A stretch of DNA of 64,000 nt, from NCBI RefSeq assembly GCF_006170445.1, contig NZ_VCNA01000002.1, positions 620,001-684,000 of the forward strand. The letters are read 5' to 3'. Position 1 is the stretch's first letter, and the number at the start of each line of letters is the position of its first letter. The DNA comes from Brevibacillus dissolubilis. Lineage in GTDB: Bacteria > Bacillota > Bacilli > Brevibacillales > Brevibacillaceae. The position numbers were made by a program, and so were the translations under genes. The notes under the pieces were generated by a model. It was not told the origin of the DNA. It made no database searches and saw only the letters and a list, made by a program, of their open reading frames with translations. Below, piece after piece: positions 50,156 to 59,533 of the stretch.

Positions 50156-51031
50156 ATGAGCGATCAAACCAAAAACGGCCTCATCCCCAAACAAGGTCTG
50201 TCTCCCGAGGATTTGGCTGAAATCAAAGCATTACGGGACATTTGCAATACATATGAAGATTTGACGATCAAGCTAAACTGGGATATGCTGTCCAACCGCC
50301 CGGCTGATCAGACGAATGACTTTTTGTTCTATCAAGATAATCAGTTGATTGGCTTCTTGGGTACGTATACCTTTGGCCGGCAGGAAGCAGAGATCAGCGG
50401 GATGGTTCATCCTGATTACCGCCGCCAAGGGATCTTCCGCCAACTGACAGATGCGGCCCGTGAAGAATACAAGCGCCTTGGCATCCCCAAGTTTCTTTTC
50501 ATTGTACAAAGCAACTCGGTCGGTGGTAAAGCTTTTGCCGAAAGCTACGGAGCGACCTATACCTTTTCTGAGCATCGGATGAAATTAACACAGGATGTAC
50601 CTGAGTTTGCCAAATACGACCTGGATATGCGTATTGCTACCGAAGAGGATCTTCCCATCCTGTCAAGGCTCAATGCAATCGGGTTTGATATGCCGGAAGC
50701 GGATGGTCAGGATTATGCAAAAGATGTGATGGCAAATGCCCACGACCGGACATGGATCGTATCGGAAGATGGCCAACCATTGGCGAAAATCAGTGCGATG
50801 GTCAGTGAGCCTGGCAAAGGGTTTATTTTCGGCTTCTGTGTAGATCCGGATTATCGCGGTCGTGGATATGGCAGACAAATCCTAAGCAAAACCATACGCG
50901 ACCTGATCGCTGAGGAGCGTACGTTTATCGAGCTGGAAGTAGCCTGCGAAAATGCACGGGCCCTTACGCTGTATGAGTCCTGTGGGTTCGTAGTCACGAA
51001 AGCGGACGATTACTATGAAATCGGTGTGTAA
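50156..51031 (+). CDS. GNAT family N-acetyltransferase with two GNAT modules
   Basis: This is a 291-residue protein with two consecutive GNAT folds. The first acetyl-CoA loop is SGMVHPDYRRQGIFRQL (about residues 78-95). The second is FCVDPDYRGRGYGRQIL (about 225-242), followed by NARALTLYESCGF. The second loop has the full R/Q-x-x-G-x-G/A pattern. The ATG at 50156 has AGAGGAG at seven bases. The substrate is unknown. Confidence 0.85.
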   Translation: MSDQTKNGLIPKQGLSPEDLAEIKALRDICNTYEDLTIKLNWDMLSNRPADQTNDFLFYQDNQLIGFLGTYTFGRQEAEISGMVHPDYRRQGIFRQLTDAAREEYKRLGIPKFLFIVQSNSVGGKAFAESYGATYTFSEHRMKLTQDVPEFAKYDLDMRIATEEDLPILSRLNAIGFDMPEADGQDYAKDVMANAHDRTWIVSEDGQPLAKISAMVSEPGKGFIFGFCVDPDYRGRGYGRQILSKTIRDLIAEERTFIELEVACENARALTLYESCGFVVTKADDYYEIGV

Positions 51032-51052
51032 GAAAACAGCGCACAAAGAAAA

Positions 51053-51083
51053 AAGTCAGGAATGTCGCGTACATTCCTGACTT
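51053..51083. terminator. Bidirectional terminator between the GNAT gene and hfq
   Basis: Perfect arms AAGTCAGGAATGT and ACATTCCTGACTT enclose 5 bases, followed by a T run on the plus strand and A run on the left. Confidence 0.9.
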
Positions 51084-51103
51084 CATTTTTTTCCGAACCG
51101 AAA

Positions 51104-51349
51104 TTATTGATTGTTCTGTTGGTTATCGGAAGGCATCAAAGATACCGGACGTTGTGGGGTGAAGGTAGAGATGGCATGTTTGTATACCAGCTGCTGCTTG
51201 CCTTCGCTGTCAATTACAATAGTGAAGTTGTCAAATGCTTTGATGTAGCCGCGTAATTGAAAGCCATTCACCAGATAGATGGTGACCGCGATATTTTCTT
51301 TGCGAAGATGGTTCAAGAACGTATCTTGAATATTGATCGTCTGTTTCAT
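51104..51349 (-). CDS. hfq: RNA chaperone Hfq
   Basis: This is an 81-residue Sm-like hexameric RNA-binding protein. Sm1 is [21 protein letters not shown] and Sm2 is [10 protein letters not shown] (family YKHAIST). ATG 51349 follows AGGGGG. It is the last gene of the mutS-mutL-methyltransferase-miaA-hfq series, 29 bases after miaA, as commonly found. Confidence 0.95.
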   Translation of the reverse strand: MKQTINIQDTFLNHLRKENIAVTIYLVNGFQLRGYIKAFDNFTIVIDSEGKQQLVYKHAISTFTPQRPVSLMPSDNQQNNQ

Positions 51350-51378
51350 GGACAATACCCCCTAAAAGGACTTGTAGT

Positions 51379-52332
51379 TTATATATTCGGCGTTTGGTGA
51401 AACTTTCCTTCCAGCAATTCGGTAATTGTTGCAATTACCTGTGGATAGTCATTCGGGTCTGTCAAATCGAACCACTGGATTTCCTCCATGCGGCGGAACC
51501 AGGAAAGCTGACGTTTGGCAAAATGGCGGGTACGCTGCTTGATGTCGTTGACCGCCTTTTCCAACGTGATTTCACCATAAAGATAGGGAATGAGTTCCTT
51601 ATAACCTAAGCCCTGCATGGACACAAGTGCTGGATCATAGCCTTTGTCCAGCAGCTGGCGGACTTCTTCGATCAGACCTGCCTCGATCATCAGGTCGACG
51701 CGATGGTTGATGCGTTCATATAATTTGGCCCGGTCCATCGTCAGACCGATCATCACCAGATCGAAAGGCGAGGTAGCGGCACGGTTTTGGTGATCGGACA
51801 TGCGCATACCGGTTTTCTCGTAGATCTCAATCGCCCGGATCAAGCGCTTGGTATCATTGGGATGAAGCCGTTCTGCCGTGATCGGGTCAAAATCGGCGAG
51901 ACGCTTGTGCAAAACCTCGCTTCCCTCCAGATCGGCGAGACGCTGTAAGCGGTCTCTTAATTCTGAGTCTTGACTGGCTTCGGAAAACTCATAACGATGT
52001 GTCACAGATTGTATGTATAGGCCGGTCCCTCCGACGATAAATGGGATGTTCCCGCGCTGGTTGATTTCCGTGATCAACCGGCTTGCTTCCGCTTGAAAAT
52101 GGGCTACGGAAAATTCTTCGTCTGGCTCCAAGATATCAATCATGTAATGAGGAACGATGCGTTGCTCCTCTTCAGATGCTTTGGCGGTGCCGATGTCCAT
52201 CTGGCGATAGACCTGCATCGAATCACCAGAGATAATCTCCCCATGAAAACGCTTCGCAAGCGTCAGGCTGAGCGCTGTTTTTCCCACGGAGGTCGGCCCG
52301 ATGATGACGACTAGCTTTTCTTTTGGCGGCAC
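51379..52332 (-). CDS. miaA: tRNA dimethylallyltransferase MiaA
   Basis: This enzyme prenylates A37 of tRNAs reading UNN codons, the substrate for MiaB. P-loop GPTSVGKTALS lies near residue 11, followed by ISGDSMQVYRQMDIGTAK, VGGTGLYIQ and the C-terminal QRTRHFAKRQLSWFRR. Length 317 is standard. GTG 52332 begins one base after the methyltransferase stop, with GGGGAG as ribosome site. The longer ORF is an artefact. Confidence 0.95.
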   Translation of the reverse strand: MPPKEKLVVIIGPTSVGKTALSLTLAKRFHGEIISGDSMQVYRQMDIGTAKASEEEQRIVPHYMIDILEPDEEFSVAHFQAEASRLITEINQRGNIPFIVGGTGLYIQSVTHRYEFSEASQDSELRDRLQRLADLEGSEVLHKRLADFDPITAERLHPNDTKRLIRAIEIYEKTGMRMSDHQNRAATSPFDLVMIGLTMDRAKLYERINHRVDLMIEAGLIEEVRQLLDKGYDPALVSMQGLGYKELIPYLYGEITLEKAVNDIKQRTRHFAKRQLSWFRRMEEIQWFDLTDPNDYPQVIATITELLEGKFHQTPNI

Positions 52333-52333
52333 T

Positions 52334-53119
52334 TCACTCCCCTCCCCTTGCTTCTCTATAACTGTAGGTGACTTGGCCCATACGCCGGCGATAGGGCGTA
52401 AAACCAAACCGTTGGGACAGATTTCCTTCCTGTCCTTCTTTGAGCACGACACGGCGTCTTGCTACGCGCATTGCTTGCTCCACAGCCTCGTATGTCAATT
52501 CTGATTCGTTGGCGAACTGACGCAACGGCTGAATCCCGCTCGAAGCCTCCACGGTAGCCGTGAACATCGGGTCGAAATAAACGACATCAAACGATCCGTC
52601 CGGCAATTCGCGCAACACATCCAGATGGTGGCGACTGATCACTTCCACACGGCGCATGGCGGATTGCAGGTTGGTCTGTTCGATCTCATAGTGGCGCAGT
52701 CCGTCTGCGGTCAGGGCAGCCACCAACGGTTTAGACTCACATCCGACGACACGACCGGACTCACCGACACCATGGGCAAACACAATCGCGTCCGCACCAA
52801 GGCCCAGTGTAGCATCCAGCACTTCGTCTCCTGGCTGAATTTGGCAAGCTGAAAGCATAGTATCATTATCGCCGCGTTCCAGTCTCTTTATACGAAAGGC
52901 CGCTGTGTTGGGATGAAAAAAGAACGGCGGGGCGCCTGTTGTTTCGAGCCGGGCGCCCTTTGCCGAGACGACGATGATCCCGTCTGTCTGGTGGCGTTGC
53001 CGTAAGGTTGTCAGATTCTCTTCCTTGCGTGGAACGAGTGGCAGTCCCAGAGTCCGCGCCAGCTCTTCGGCGTGCGCCTGGGTAGCGGAAGATGGTTCGT
53101 AGCCGGTTGTTACGATCAT
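52334..53119 (-). CDS. Class I SAM-dependent methyltransferase (RsmJ-like)
   Basis: This is a 261-residue methyltransferase with SAM motif I LDATLGLGADAIVFA and the catalytic-type motif YFDPMF, which is characteristic of the RsmJ (16S rRNA guanine-N2) group. The N-terminal GYEPSSATQAHAEELA is a conserved leader of Bacilli homologues. Translationally coupled: its ATG overlaps the mutL stop in TAATG, and its TGA abuts the miaA start. The RNA target is inference. Confidence 0.85.
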   Translation of the reverse strand: MIVTTGYEPSSATQAHAEELARTLGLPLVPRKEENLTTLRQRHQTDGIIVVSAKGARLETTGAPPFFFHPNTAAFRIKRLERGDNDTMLSACQIQPGDEVLDATLGLGADAIVFAHGVGESGRVVGCESKPLVAALTADGLRHYEIEQTNLQSAMRRVEVISRHHLDVLRELPDGSFDVVYFDPMFTATVEASSGIQPLRQFANESELTYEAVEQAMRVARRRVVLKEGQEGNLSQRFGFTPYRRRMGQVTYSYREARGGE

Positions 53120-55434
53120 TACATCACTCGCTTAAACATTTTTTCTAAATCATACGTCGTAAAATGGATCACAATCGGTCGCCCATGTGGACAGGTAAAC
53201 GGACTGGTCGTCAGGCGCAAGCGGTTCAACAGCGCCTCCATCTCGGCATGGGTAAGATAACGGTTGGCTTTGATGGATGCTTTGCACGACATCATGATGG
53301 CTGCTTTTTCCCGCATGTTGATCAGGTCAACCGTCTCGCTCTCGCTGGCTTCGAGGACGAATTGGACCAGTTCATCGATGACCTCGATCTCACTGCCCTC
53401 TGGGAACCAGTGTGGATGGGCGCGGACGATGAAGCTGCGGTTGCCGAACCATTCGATTTCGAGGCCAAATGATTGCAGCATGTCCAACCGTTTGATCAGC
53501 TTGCCTTCTTCTTGTGTGGTGCATTCAATCGTATGCGGGAAAAGGAGCATCTGGCTGGTGACGTCCTGCTCGCTTAGTTTTTGCATGAAAAACTCATAGA
53601 AAATCCGTTCCTGTGCCGCGTGCTGGTCAACCAGATACATGCCTGTATCGTTCTGGGCGATGATGTAGGTGCCGTGGACTTGTCCGACGGGGTAGAAGAT
53701 AGGGACGCCGTTGGATGATTGATCGGAAGATGTCTCGGCCGTGGTGGATGATGACGTGTCCGCAGAGCTTTGGGATGGATCGGCGGGCATGGTTGATACG
53801 TCCGCATGGTCTTGGAATTGAGCCGTGGGTGTGGATGAACCGACAAACGTAGATTCGGGCAGGTTTTCAACCTTAGGTACTCCATCCATCGTTGACCCAG
53901 AAGGCTTTTCCTTCAAGGCTGAACCTTCTAACAGAGAATCAGATGAAACCTGATTTCCAGCTTGTTCGAAGCCTGCTGACCCCGTTGATCCAATCCGGTC
54001 ATGGTTGTCATCTAGCTGAAACCGTTGACTTTGCAGTTCATCCGGATGAACCAGTGCAACCGTTCCATTGTCGGAAGGCACCTTTGCCATAGACGCTGGC
54101 AACAGATGATCTTCTGTTGAACCTGCACTTGTCCCAACTGAACCCGCTTCGGTTTTTAATAAGGAAGAGATTCGTCCTTCTTCATCCTCTGCTGCCATCG
54201 ATGGTGTAAGGTACGAAGGAGCATCCCACAGCTCGCGGACACGGGCGCTTGCGGAGGTTGACTGACCGATGCCCGGCTTGCCGTATACTGGGGACTGACC
54301 TATACTCGGCTTGCCATATATGGGTGCAGGTGACGGCTCCATCTGCATCTGTCCCGATACCGTCCCCAGATCAAACTGCGGCTGCTCCACGCGCTGAAGC
54401 GTGATTTTGGGGCGTTTTTCTGCATGAAGCGGTTGGATCACCTTAAGCCCTTGGCGAAGAGCGGTTTTAACCGACTCTTCGATCGCTTGGCACAGCTCCT
54501 GCTCCTTGGAGAATCGCACCTCCAGCTTGGCCGGATGTACGTTGACATCCACGAGAATCGGGTCCATCTCCACATGCAGGGCGACGATCGGGAAGCGTCC
54601 GACTGGCAAAAACGTATGATAACCGCGCATCACTGCATTAGTCAGGGCATAGTGCCTGACATAACGGCCATTGATCAGCGTGGAAATATAAGTGCGGTTG
54701 GCACGTGTCACCTCGGTTTTGGACAGGAAGCCGCTCCATTTGAAATCAAGCGTCTCCCCTTCAAACGGGATCAACAGCTTCGCTACCTGAACACCGTAAA
54801 TCGCCGCAATTACATGAAGAAGTTTACCATCCCCCGAGGTTTGAAGCAAATTTTTACTATTGTGAGTGAGAGTAAACGCAATCTGCGGGTAGGTCAGGGC
54901 CAGACGGTTGACGTAATCCGAGACATGTCCCACTTCCGTGGAGATCGACTTCATATATTTGAGACGGGCTGGTGTATTGAAAAACAGGTCGCTGACCGTG
55001 ATTTCCGTTCCTTGGACGGTGGCGAGATCTTCGACGCTTTTGATTTTGCCGCCTTCGATGAGGACCCGTGTCCCCACCTCACCGCTTGATTCGGAGCTTT
55101 TCAGTTCCATGCGGGAGACAGATGCGATGGACGGCAGGGCCTCTCCGCGAAAACCGAGCGTGCGGATGTGGAACAGGTCGCGGGCCATGCGGATTTTGCT
55201 GGTGGCGTGGCGTTCGAATGCGTTGACACAATCCTCGCGATCCATCCCGTAACCGTTGTCAACGATGCGGATTGAGTTGAGTCCGCCTTCTTCGATGTGA
55301 ATCTCGACTTTGGTTGCACCTGCGTCAACCGCATTCTCCACCAGCTCCTTGACGACCGAGGCAGGGCGTTCGACTACCTCACCCGCGGCGATCATATTGC
55401 TCAGGTGGTCATCGAGGATTTGGATTTTTCCCAT
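53119..55434 (-). CDS. mutL: DNA mismatch repair protein MutL
   Basis: This is a 771-residue MutL. The GHKL ATPase has VKELVENAVDAGAT, DNGYGMD and TLGFRGEALPSI. The C-terminal dimerisation/endonuclease domain has DQHAAQERIFYE (the DQHAx2Ex4E metal motif), MSCKASIKAN and CPHGRP. It is therefore a nicking-type MutL as in Bacillus. The linker between about residues 350 and 580 is long, Ser/Thr/Pro-rich and contains a small tandem repeat (YGKPSIGQSP, YGKPGIGQST). It follows mutS by 27 bases. Confidence 0.96.
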   Translation of the reverse strand: MGKIQILDDHLSNMIAAGEVVERPASVVKELVENAVDAGATKVEIHIEEGGLNSIRIVDNGYGMDREDCVNAFERHATSKIRMARDLFHIRTLGFRGEALPSIASVSRMELKSSESSGEVGTRVLIEGGKIKSVEDLATVQGTEITVSDLFFNTPARLKYMKSISTEVGHVSDYVNRLALTYPQIAFTLTHNSKNLLQTSGDGKLLHVIAAIYGVQVAKLLIPFEGETLDFKWSGFLSKTEVTRANRTYISTLINGRYVRHYALTNAVMRGYHTFLPVGRFPIVALHVEMDPILVDVNVHPAKLEVRFSKEQELCQAIEESVKTALRQGLKVIQPLHAEKRPKITLQRVEQPQFDLGTVSGQMQMEPSPAPIYGKPSIGQSPVYGKPGIGQSTSASARVRELWDAPSYLTPSMAAEDEEGRISSLLKTEAGSVGTSAGSTEDHLLPASMAKVPSDNGTVALVHPDELQSQRFQLDDNHDRIGSTGSAGFEQAGNQVSSDSLLEGSALKEKPSGSTMDGVPKVENLPESTFVGSSTPTAQFQDHADVSTMPADPSQSSADTSSSTTAETSSDQSSNGVPIFYPVGQVHGTYIIAQNDTGMYLVDQHAAQERIFYEFFMQKLSEQDVTSQMLLFPHTIECTTQEEGKLIKRLDMLQSFGLEIEWFGNRSFIVRAHPHWFPEGSEIEVIDELVQFVLEASESETVDLINMREKAAIMMSCKASIKANRYLTHAEMEALLNRLRLTTSPFTCPHGRPIVIHFTTYDLEKMFKRVM

Positions 55435-55461
55435 GGTGCCCCCTCCTTTCGTCCAAAATCA

Positions 55462-58083
55462 TCAAGAAAGACGTTGTTTCCACTCCGAAAGTTTCATGAG
55501 GGCGTGAAGTGGTGTCGTCATGTTGAGGTCAAGCCTGCGAAGCTCTTCGAGGATTTCCTCCTCGGTTGGGTCTTTGATCACGATCGGTTCTTGGGCCTGT
55601 GCCGGGTAGGCTGCCGCCGCTGCTTCTGCGACCATAAGCGGTTCAGGTTCTGGTGCATCCCAGAGCATGTCGAGCGAGAGCTGTTCGCCTTTGGCAGGTG
55701 TCTTCTGCTCACTCTCTAAGCCTTGCAGGATTTGGCGGGCACGCAAGATCACCTGCTTCGGCATCTCAGCCAGCTCGGCGACGTGAATCCCGTAGCTTTT
55801 GTCGGCGCGGCCTTCGGCGATTTTGTGCAGGAATAACAGCTTGCCGTCGCGCTCTTCGCATCGGGCGTTCACATTCACCACACCTGGGATATGCTCCTGT
55901 AGATGGGTCAGCTCGTGATAGTGAGTGGAAAAGAGCGTCTTGGCACCGATATGCTCGTTGATGTACTCGATCACCGCTTGGGCGAGCGCCATCCCGTCAT
56001 AAGTGGATGTACCGCGGCCGATCTCATCGAGCAGGATCAGACTGCGTGAGGTAGCTTTGGTCAGGGCGTTTTTGGTCTCCAGCATCTCGACCATGAACGT
56101 GGAGTAACCGCCGACAAGGTCATCTGCTGCCCCGATGCGGGTAAAAATCTGATCAATCAGCGACAGTCTCGCTTCCTTAGCCGGGACATAGCAGCCGATC
56201 TGGGCCATGACAGACATCAGGGCCATCTGGCGCATGTAGGTACTCTTACCTGCCATGTTCGGACCTGTGATCAAAAGAATTTGGCGGTCCTTTTGGTTCA
56301 TCTCGACATCGTTGGCAACATATTTTTCCCGATCAAGGACAGCCTCCACAACCGCATGGCGGCCTTCGCGGACGACGAACTCGCCGTCGGTCGTAAACTG
56401 TGGACGGACATAGCCGCGCTCTTCACTCACAGTTGCAAAGGATTGCAGGACGTCGATATTCGCCACCTGCTCGGCTAACAGCTGCAGGCGCGGGATATGC
56501 TTGGCCACTTCATTGCGGACTTGGACAAAAAGCTGGTACTCCAGCTCCACCATTTTTTCCTCGGCTTCAAGGATGAGCGATTCTTTTTCCTTCAGGTCTG
56601 GCGTGATGAACCGCTCGGCATTGGCGAGGGTCTGCTTACGCTCGTAGCGTCCTGGTGGGATGTTAGCGAGGTTGGCTTTGGAGATCTCGATGTAGTAGCC
56701 AAACACCTTGTTAAACCCGACCTTGAGCGAGCGGATACCGGTCGCTTCACGCTCCGCCTGTTCAAGCTGGGCGATCCAGGTCTTGCCTTCGCGGCTGGCG
56801 ACACGAAGCTTGTCCAGATAGTCGTCATAGCCTTGGCGGATCAATCCGCCTTCACGAACAGAGATCGGCGGTTCATCCACCAGTGTCTCACTGAGAAAAT
56901 CGGCGATATCGCTGCACTCGTCCATGATCTCCGCCAGTTCAGCGAGGATCGGGGAGCCGCTTGCAATCAGCTGATATTTGAGATGTGGGATGGCTTCGAG
57001 CGAGTGGCGCATGTTGACCATGTCGCGTCCGTTGGCATTGCCGTAGGCGATCCGGCCTGCGAGCCGCTCCAGATCGTACACCTTATCGAGCGATTCGCGC
57101 ACATCGGAGCGGAGTAGCAGGTCGCCTTTGAACGCTTCCAGTGCTTCCAGACGCTTCTCGATCTCGCTCTGATTCAAGAGCGGACGCTCAATCCAACGGC
57201 GCAGCATCCGGCCGCCCATCGCTGTCTCGGTTTTATCAAGGAGCCAGAGGAGCGAGCCTTTTTTGCTCTTGTCGCGGATCGTCTCAGTCAGCTCCAGATT
57301 GCGGCGGGAGAAGCCATCCATCTGCAAATATTCGCGCGCTTCGTATTGTTTTAACACCCGCATGTGGGACAGGCTTCGTTTTTGGGTCAGGCCGATATAG
57401 TGAAGCAGACAGTTGATCGCCGTGCGCATCGCAGAGTTCAGCGTCTCCGCCTGCTCGCCGTATTGTTGATTCACAGCCAGCTGGTCGAAGTCCCCTGCCA
57501 TGATCACTGTCAGCGGCACATCGGTAGCGATTCCACGTGTGTCTTTTTGCTCATAGAATAAAAGTTCACTTGGACGGTACTGCAGTGCTTCTTCCATCAC
57601 CGCCTGAGATCTGCCGAAAAACGACGTAACGTACATCTCACCTGTACTCATATCACAGGCCGCTACCGCGTCTTTGCCGTCTACATGGGCAATCGCCGTC
57701 ATGTAGTTGTTCTCTTTATCCGTCAGAAAACGGCTTTCGATCATCGTCCCCGGTGTGACGACGCGGACGACCTCACGGCGGACGACTCCTTTGGCTTCTT
57801 TGGGGTCTTCCACCTGTTCGCAGACCGCGACTTTGTAGCCTTTTTGCACCAGGTCTGCGATATAGCCCTCGGCTGCATGGTAAGGCACGCCACACATCGG
57901 AACCTTCTCTTCTACCCCGGCATTTTTACCGGTCAGGGTAATCTCTAATTCACGGGACGCCTTGATCGCATCCTCGAAAAACAATTCATAAAAGTCACCT
58001 AATCGGAAAAACAGAAAAGCATCAGGATATTGACGCTTGATCTCTAAGTACTGCTGCATCATGGGTGTGTATGTTTGGGTCAT
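55462..58083 (-). CDS. mutS: DNA mismatch repair protein MutS
   Basis: This is the mismatch-recognition ATPase of 873 residues. The N-terminal mismatch-binding domain has the Phe-x-Glu in GDFYELFFEDA. The C-terminal ABC-type ATPase has ITGPNMAGKSTYMRQ, YSTFMVEM, LDEIGRGTSTYDG and FSTHYHELT. The C-terminal tail includes EEEILEELRRLDLNMTTPL, as in other MutS. Operon with mutL downstream. Confidence 0.97.
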   Translation of the reverse strand: MTQTYTPMMQQYLEIKRQYPDAFLFFRLGDFYELFFEDAIKASRELEITLTGKNAGVEEKVPMCGVPYHAAEGYIADLVQKGYKVAVCEQVEDPKEAKGVVRREVVRVVTPGTMIESRFLTDKENNYMTAIAHVDGKDAVAACDMSTGEMYVTSFFGRSQAVMEEALQYRPSELLFYEQKDTRGIATDVPLTVIMAGDFDQLAVNQQYGEQAETLNSAMRTAINCLLHYIGLTQKRSLSHMRVLKQYEAREYLQMDGFSRRNLELTETIRDKSKKGSLLWLLDKTETAMGGRMLRRWIERPLLNQSEIEKRLEALEAFKGDLLLRSDVRESLDKVYDLERLAGRIAYGNANGRDMVNMRHSLEAIPHLKYQLIASGSPILAELAEIMDECSDIADFLSETLVDEPPISVREGGLIRQGYDDYLDKLRVASREGKTWIAQLEQAEREATGIRSLKVGFNKVFGYYIEISKANLANIPPGRYERKQTLANAERFITPDLKEKESLILEAEEKMVELEYQLFVQVRNEVAKHIPRLQLLAEQVANIDVLQSFATVSEERGYVRPQFTTDGEFVVREGRHAVVEAVLDREKYVANDVEMNQKDRQILLITGPNMAGKSTYMRQMALMSVMAQIGCYVPAKEARLSLIDQIFTRIGAADDLVGGYSTFMVEMLETKNALTKATSRSLILLDEIGRGTSTYDGMALAQAVIEYINEHIGAKTLFSTHYHELTHLQEHIPGVVNVNARCEERDGKLLFLHKIAEGRADKSYGIHVAELAEMPKQVILRARQILQGLESEQKTPAKGEQLSLDMLWDAPEPEPLMVAEAAAAAYPAQAQEPIVIKDPTEEEILEELRRLDLNMTTPLHALMKLSEWKQRLS

Positions 58084-58120
58084 GGTTCTACTCCTACATC
58101 CGCTTTTTGTACGCCCATCA

Positions 58121-59449
58121 TTATAACATGGTTTTCTCGGTATTGTTTAGGTGAAAAGGCGGGACTCGCCATGCTTGACGTATATCACTTTTTGCCAACC
58201 ATATCTCGCCCGAGAAGAGGGTGGAGAAGAACGGCTGGAGATCCTTTTTATAGGAAGCAAAAAGGGGTAAACGGTTGATTTCACGGTACACTCTGCGGGC
58301 AAAGGGAAGCAGGATGGATCGATCGGAATCGTAGTAGGCTTTTTGAATATTCAGGGGGAGTGTATCAATCGTCAGCAGTTCGTGATGCGTCGCGATGATC
58401 TTGGTCAAGGCGAGTACGGCTTTGGTGATGCGCGGGGAGACGAGCCAGCTGGGCAGTGTGCGGTATTCGAAGCCGCCATGATCTTGGGTGCGGAAATCAC
58501 CGAGGAAGCCGTAGCGGGGACGGCGCGCCTGACAGCCTTCGTCTTCGATCAGGGCGAGCGGAAGACACAGATACGCGTCCAATTTGCGGATCAGCTGGAA
58601 CGTCAGCGGAATCCCGCTCAGATGGATATGACCTCCGATCGGATAGCCGTCAAAAGGCATGCCACCTGCCACCCACTCCAGTGTATCGTCCGTGATTTTG
58701 CGGCTGGCGAACCGGAGCGCTTTGGCGATATGCAGAAAAAGCTCGTGCGGGTCTGTGGTGGGCTGCGGACGTACCTCCACCAATGGCCGCTGCTGGCTGA
58801 ATCGGCCTTCTTCCCGCAGTCGGGCGGCGTCACAGCCGATCACACCCATTTTGCCGAGGAAGTCGGACGCAATCCCCATCGTGCCATCCGGCCGACGCAG
58901 GGCGAACTCAGGGTCTGCTCCAAGCATCACATTGCGTACGGTGCGGCGCGCTGCCTGAAACTCCGCGACAAAATCCCCTACCATCCCAGCAAAATCAATC
59001 CCGCTCTCTTGCGGCAGCACAGGGTCTGGATGCACATCCAGCACTCGCATCCGGGTCGGGGAAGCAGCCCCAATCGAGACAGAGCCAAAGTCCAGACCCA
59101 TCGCATACAGACTGCGTACCGCATAATGGTGAATCCGTCTCGCTTCGGCCTCATCGAGCTCTTCGGTCACGTCCTCATAGACGGTCTCAGTCGGTGCATC
59201 GAGGGTATTGTTCAGCCAGACGGTCTGTTCCTCTACTTTGTAAATTTTCAGAATCTGGTGCTGAAATAAAAACACCTGGTACTTGCGCACAGCCTGTGCC
59301 GTGTCCTCACGCCACACCGGAATCCCGTGCATACGCAGAATCGCCCGCAGCTTCGGCATGTCGGCTGTCAAGGCAGCGGCCTGTGGCGGGTTGAGTATGG
59401 GAATCAAGTCGGTCTTTGCTTGGGGGCGATCTATCAGGTCAGATGACAT
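58121..59449 (-). CDS. Phage-type amidoligase (phiEco32-like COOH-NH2 ligase) domain protein
   Basis: This is a 442-residue protein. The N-terminal part is poorly conserved. From about residue 185 the sequence follows the phiEco32-like carboxylate-amine ligase type: MLGADPEFALRRPDG, GVIGCDAARLREEGRF, LVEVRPQPTTDPHELF, PFDGYPIGGHIHLSG, EDEGCQARRPRYGFLGDFR and FEYRTLPSWLVSP. These glutamine-synthetase-like ATP-dependent ligases probably form peptide or amide bonds. The gene lies between a DUF421 gene and mutS on the same strand. A role in spore or cell-surface peptide tagging is speculation. Confidence 0.78.
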   Translation of the reverse strand: MSSDLIDRPQAKTDLIPILNPPQAAALTADMPKLRAILRMHGIPVWREDTAQAVRKYQVFLFQHQILKIYKVEEQTVWLNNTLDAPTETVYEDVTEELDEAEARRIHHYAVRSLYAMGLDFGSVSIGAASPTRMRVLDVHPDPVLPQESGIDFAGMVGDFVAEFQAARRTVRNVMLGADPEFALRRPDGTMGIASDFLGKMGVIGCDAARLREEGRFSQQRPLVEVRPQPTTDPHELFLHIAKALRFASRKITDDTLEWVAGGMPFDGYPIGGHIHLSGIPLTFQLIRKLDAYLCLPLALIEDEGCQARRPRYGFLGDFRTQDHGGFEYRTLPSWLVSPRITKAVLALTKIIATHHELLTIDTLPLNIQKAYYDSDRSILLPFARRVYREINRLPLFASYKKDLQPFFSTLFSGEIWLAKSDIRQAWRVPPFHLNNTEKTML

Positions 59450-59533
59450 GAACGTTCCCTCCCCTTCACCATTTTTCCTATAGGCTATGCACCTGTTGGG
59501 CGTTTGGTGAGGGGGAGGATAAACGTTATTGTG

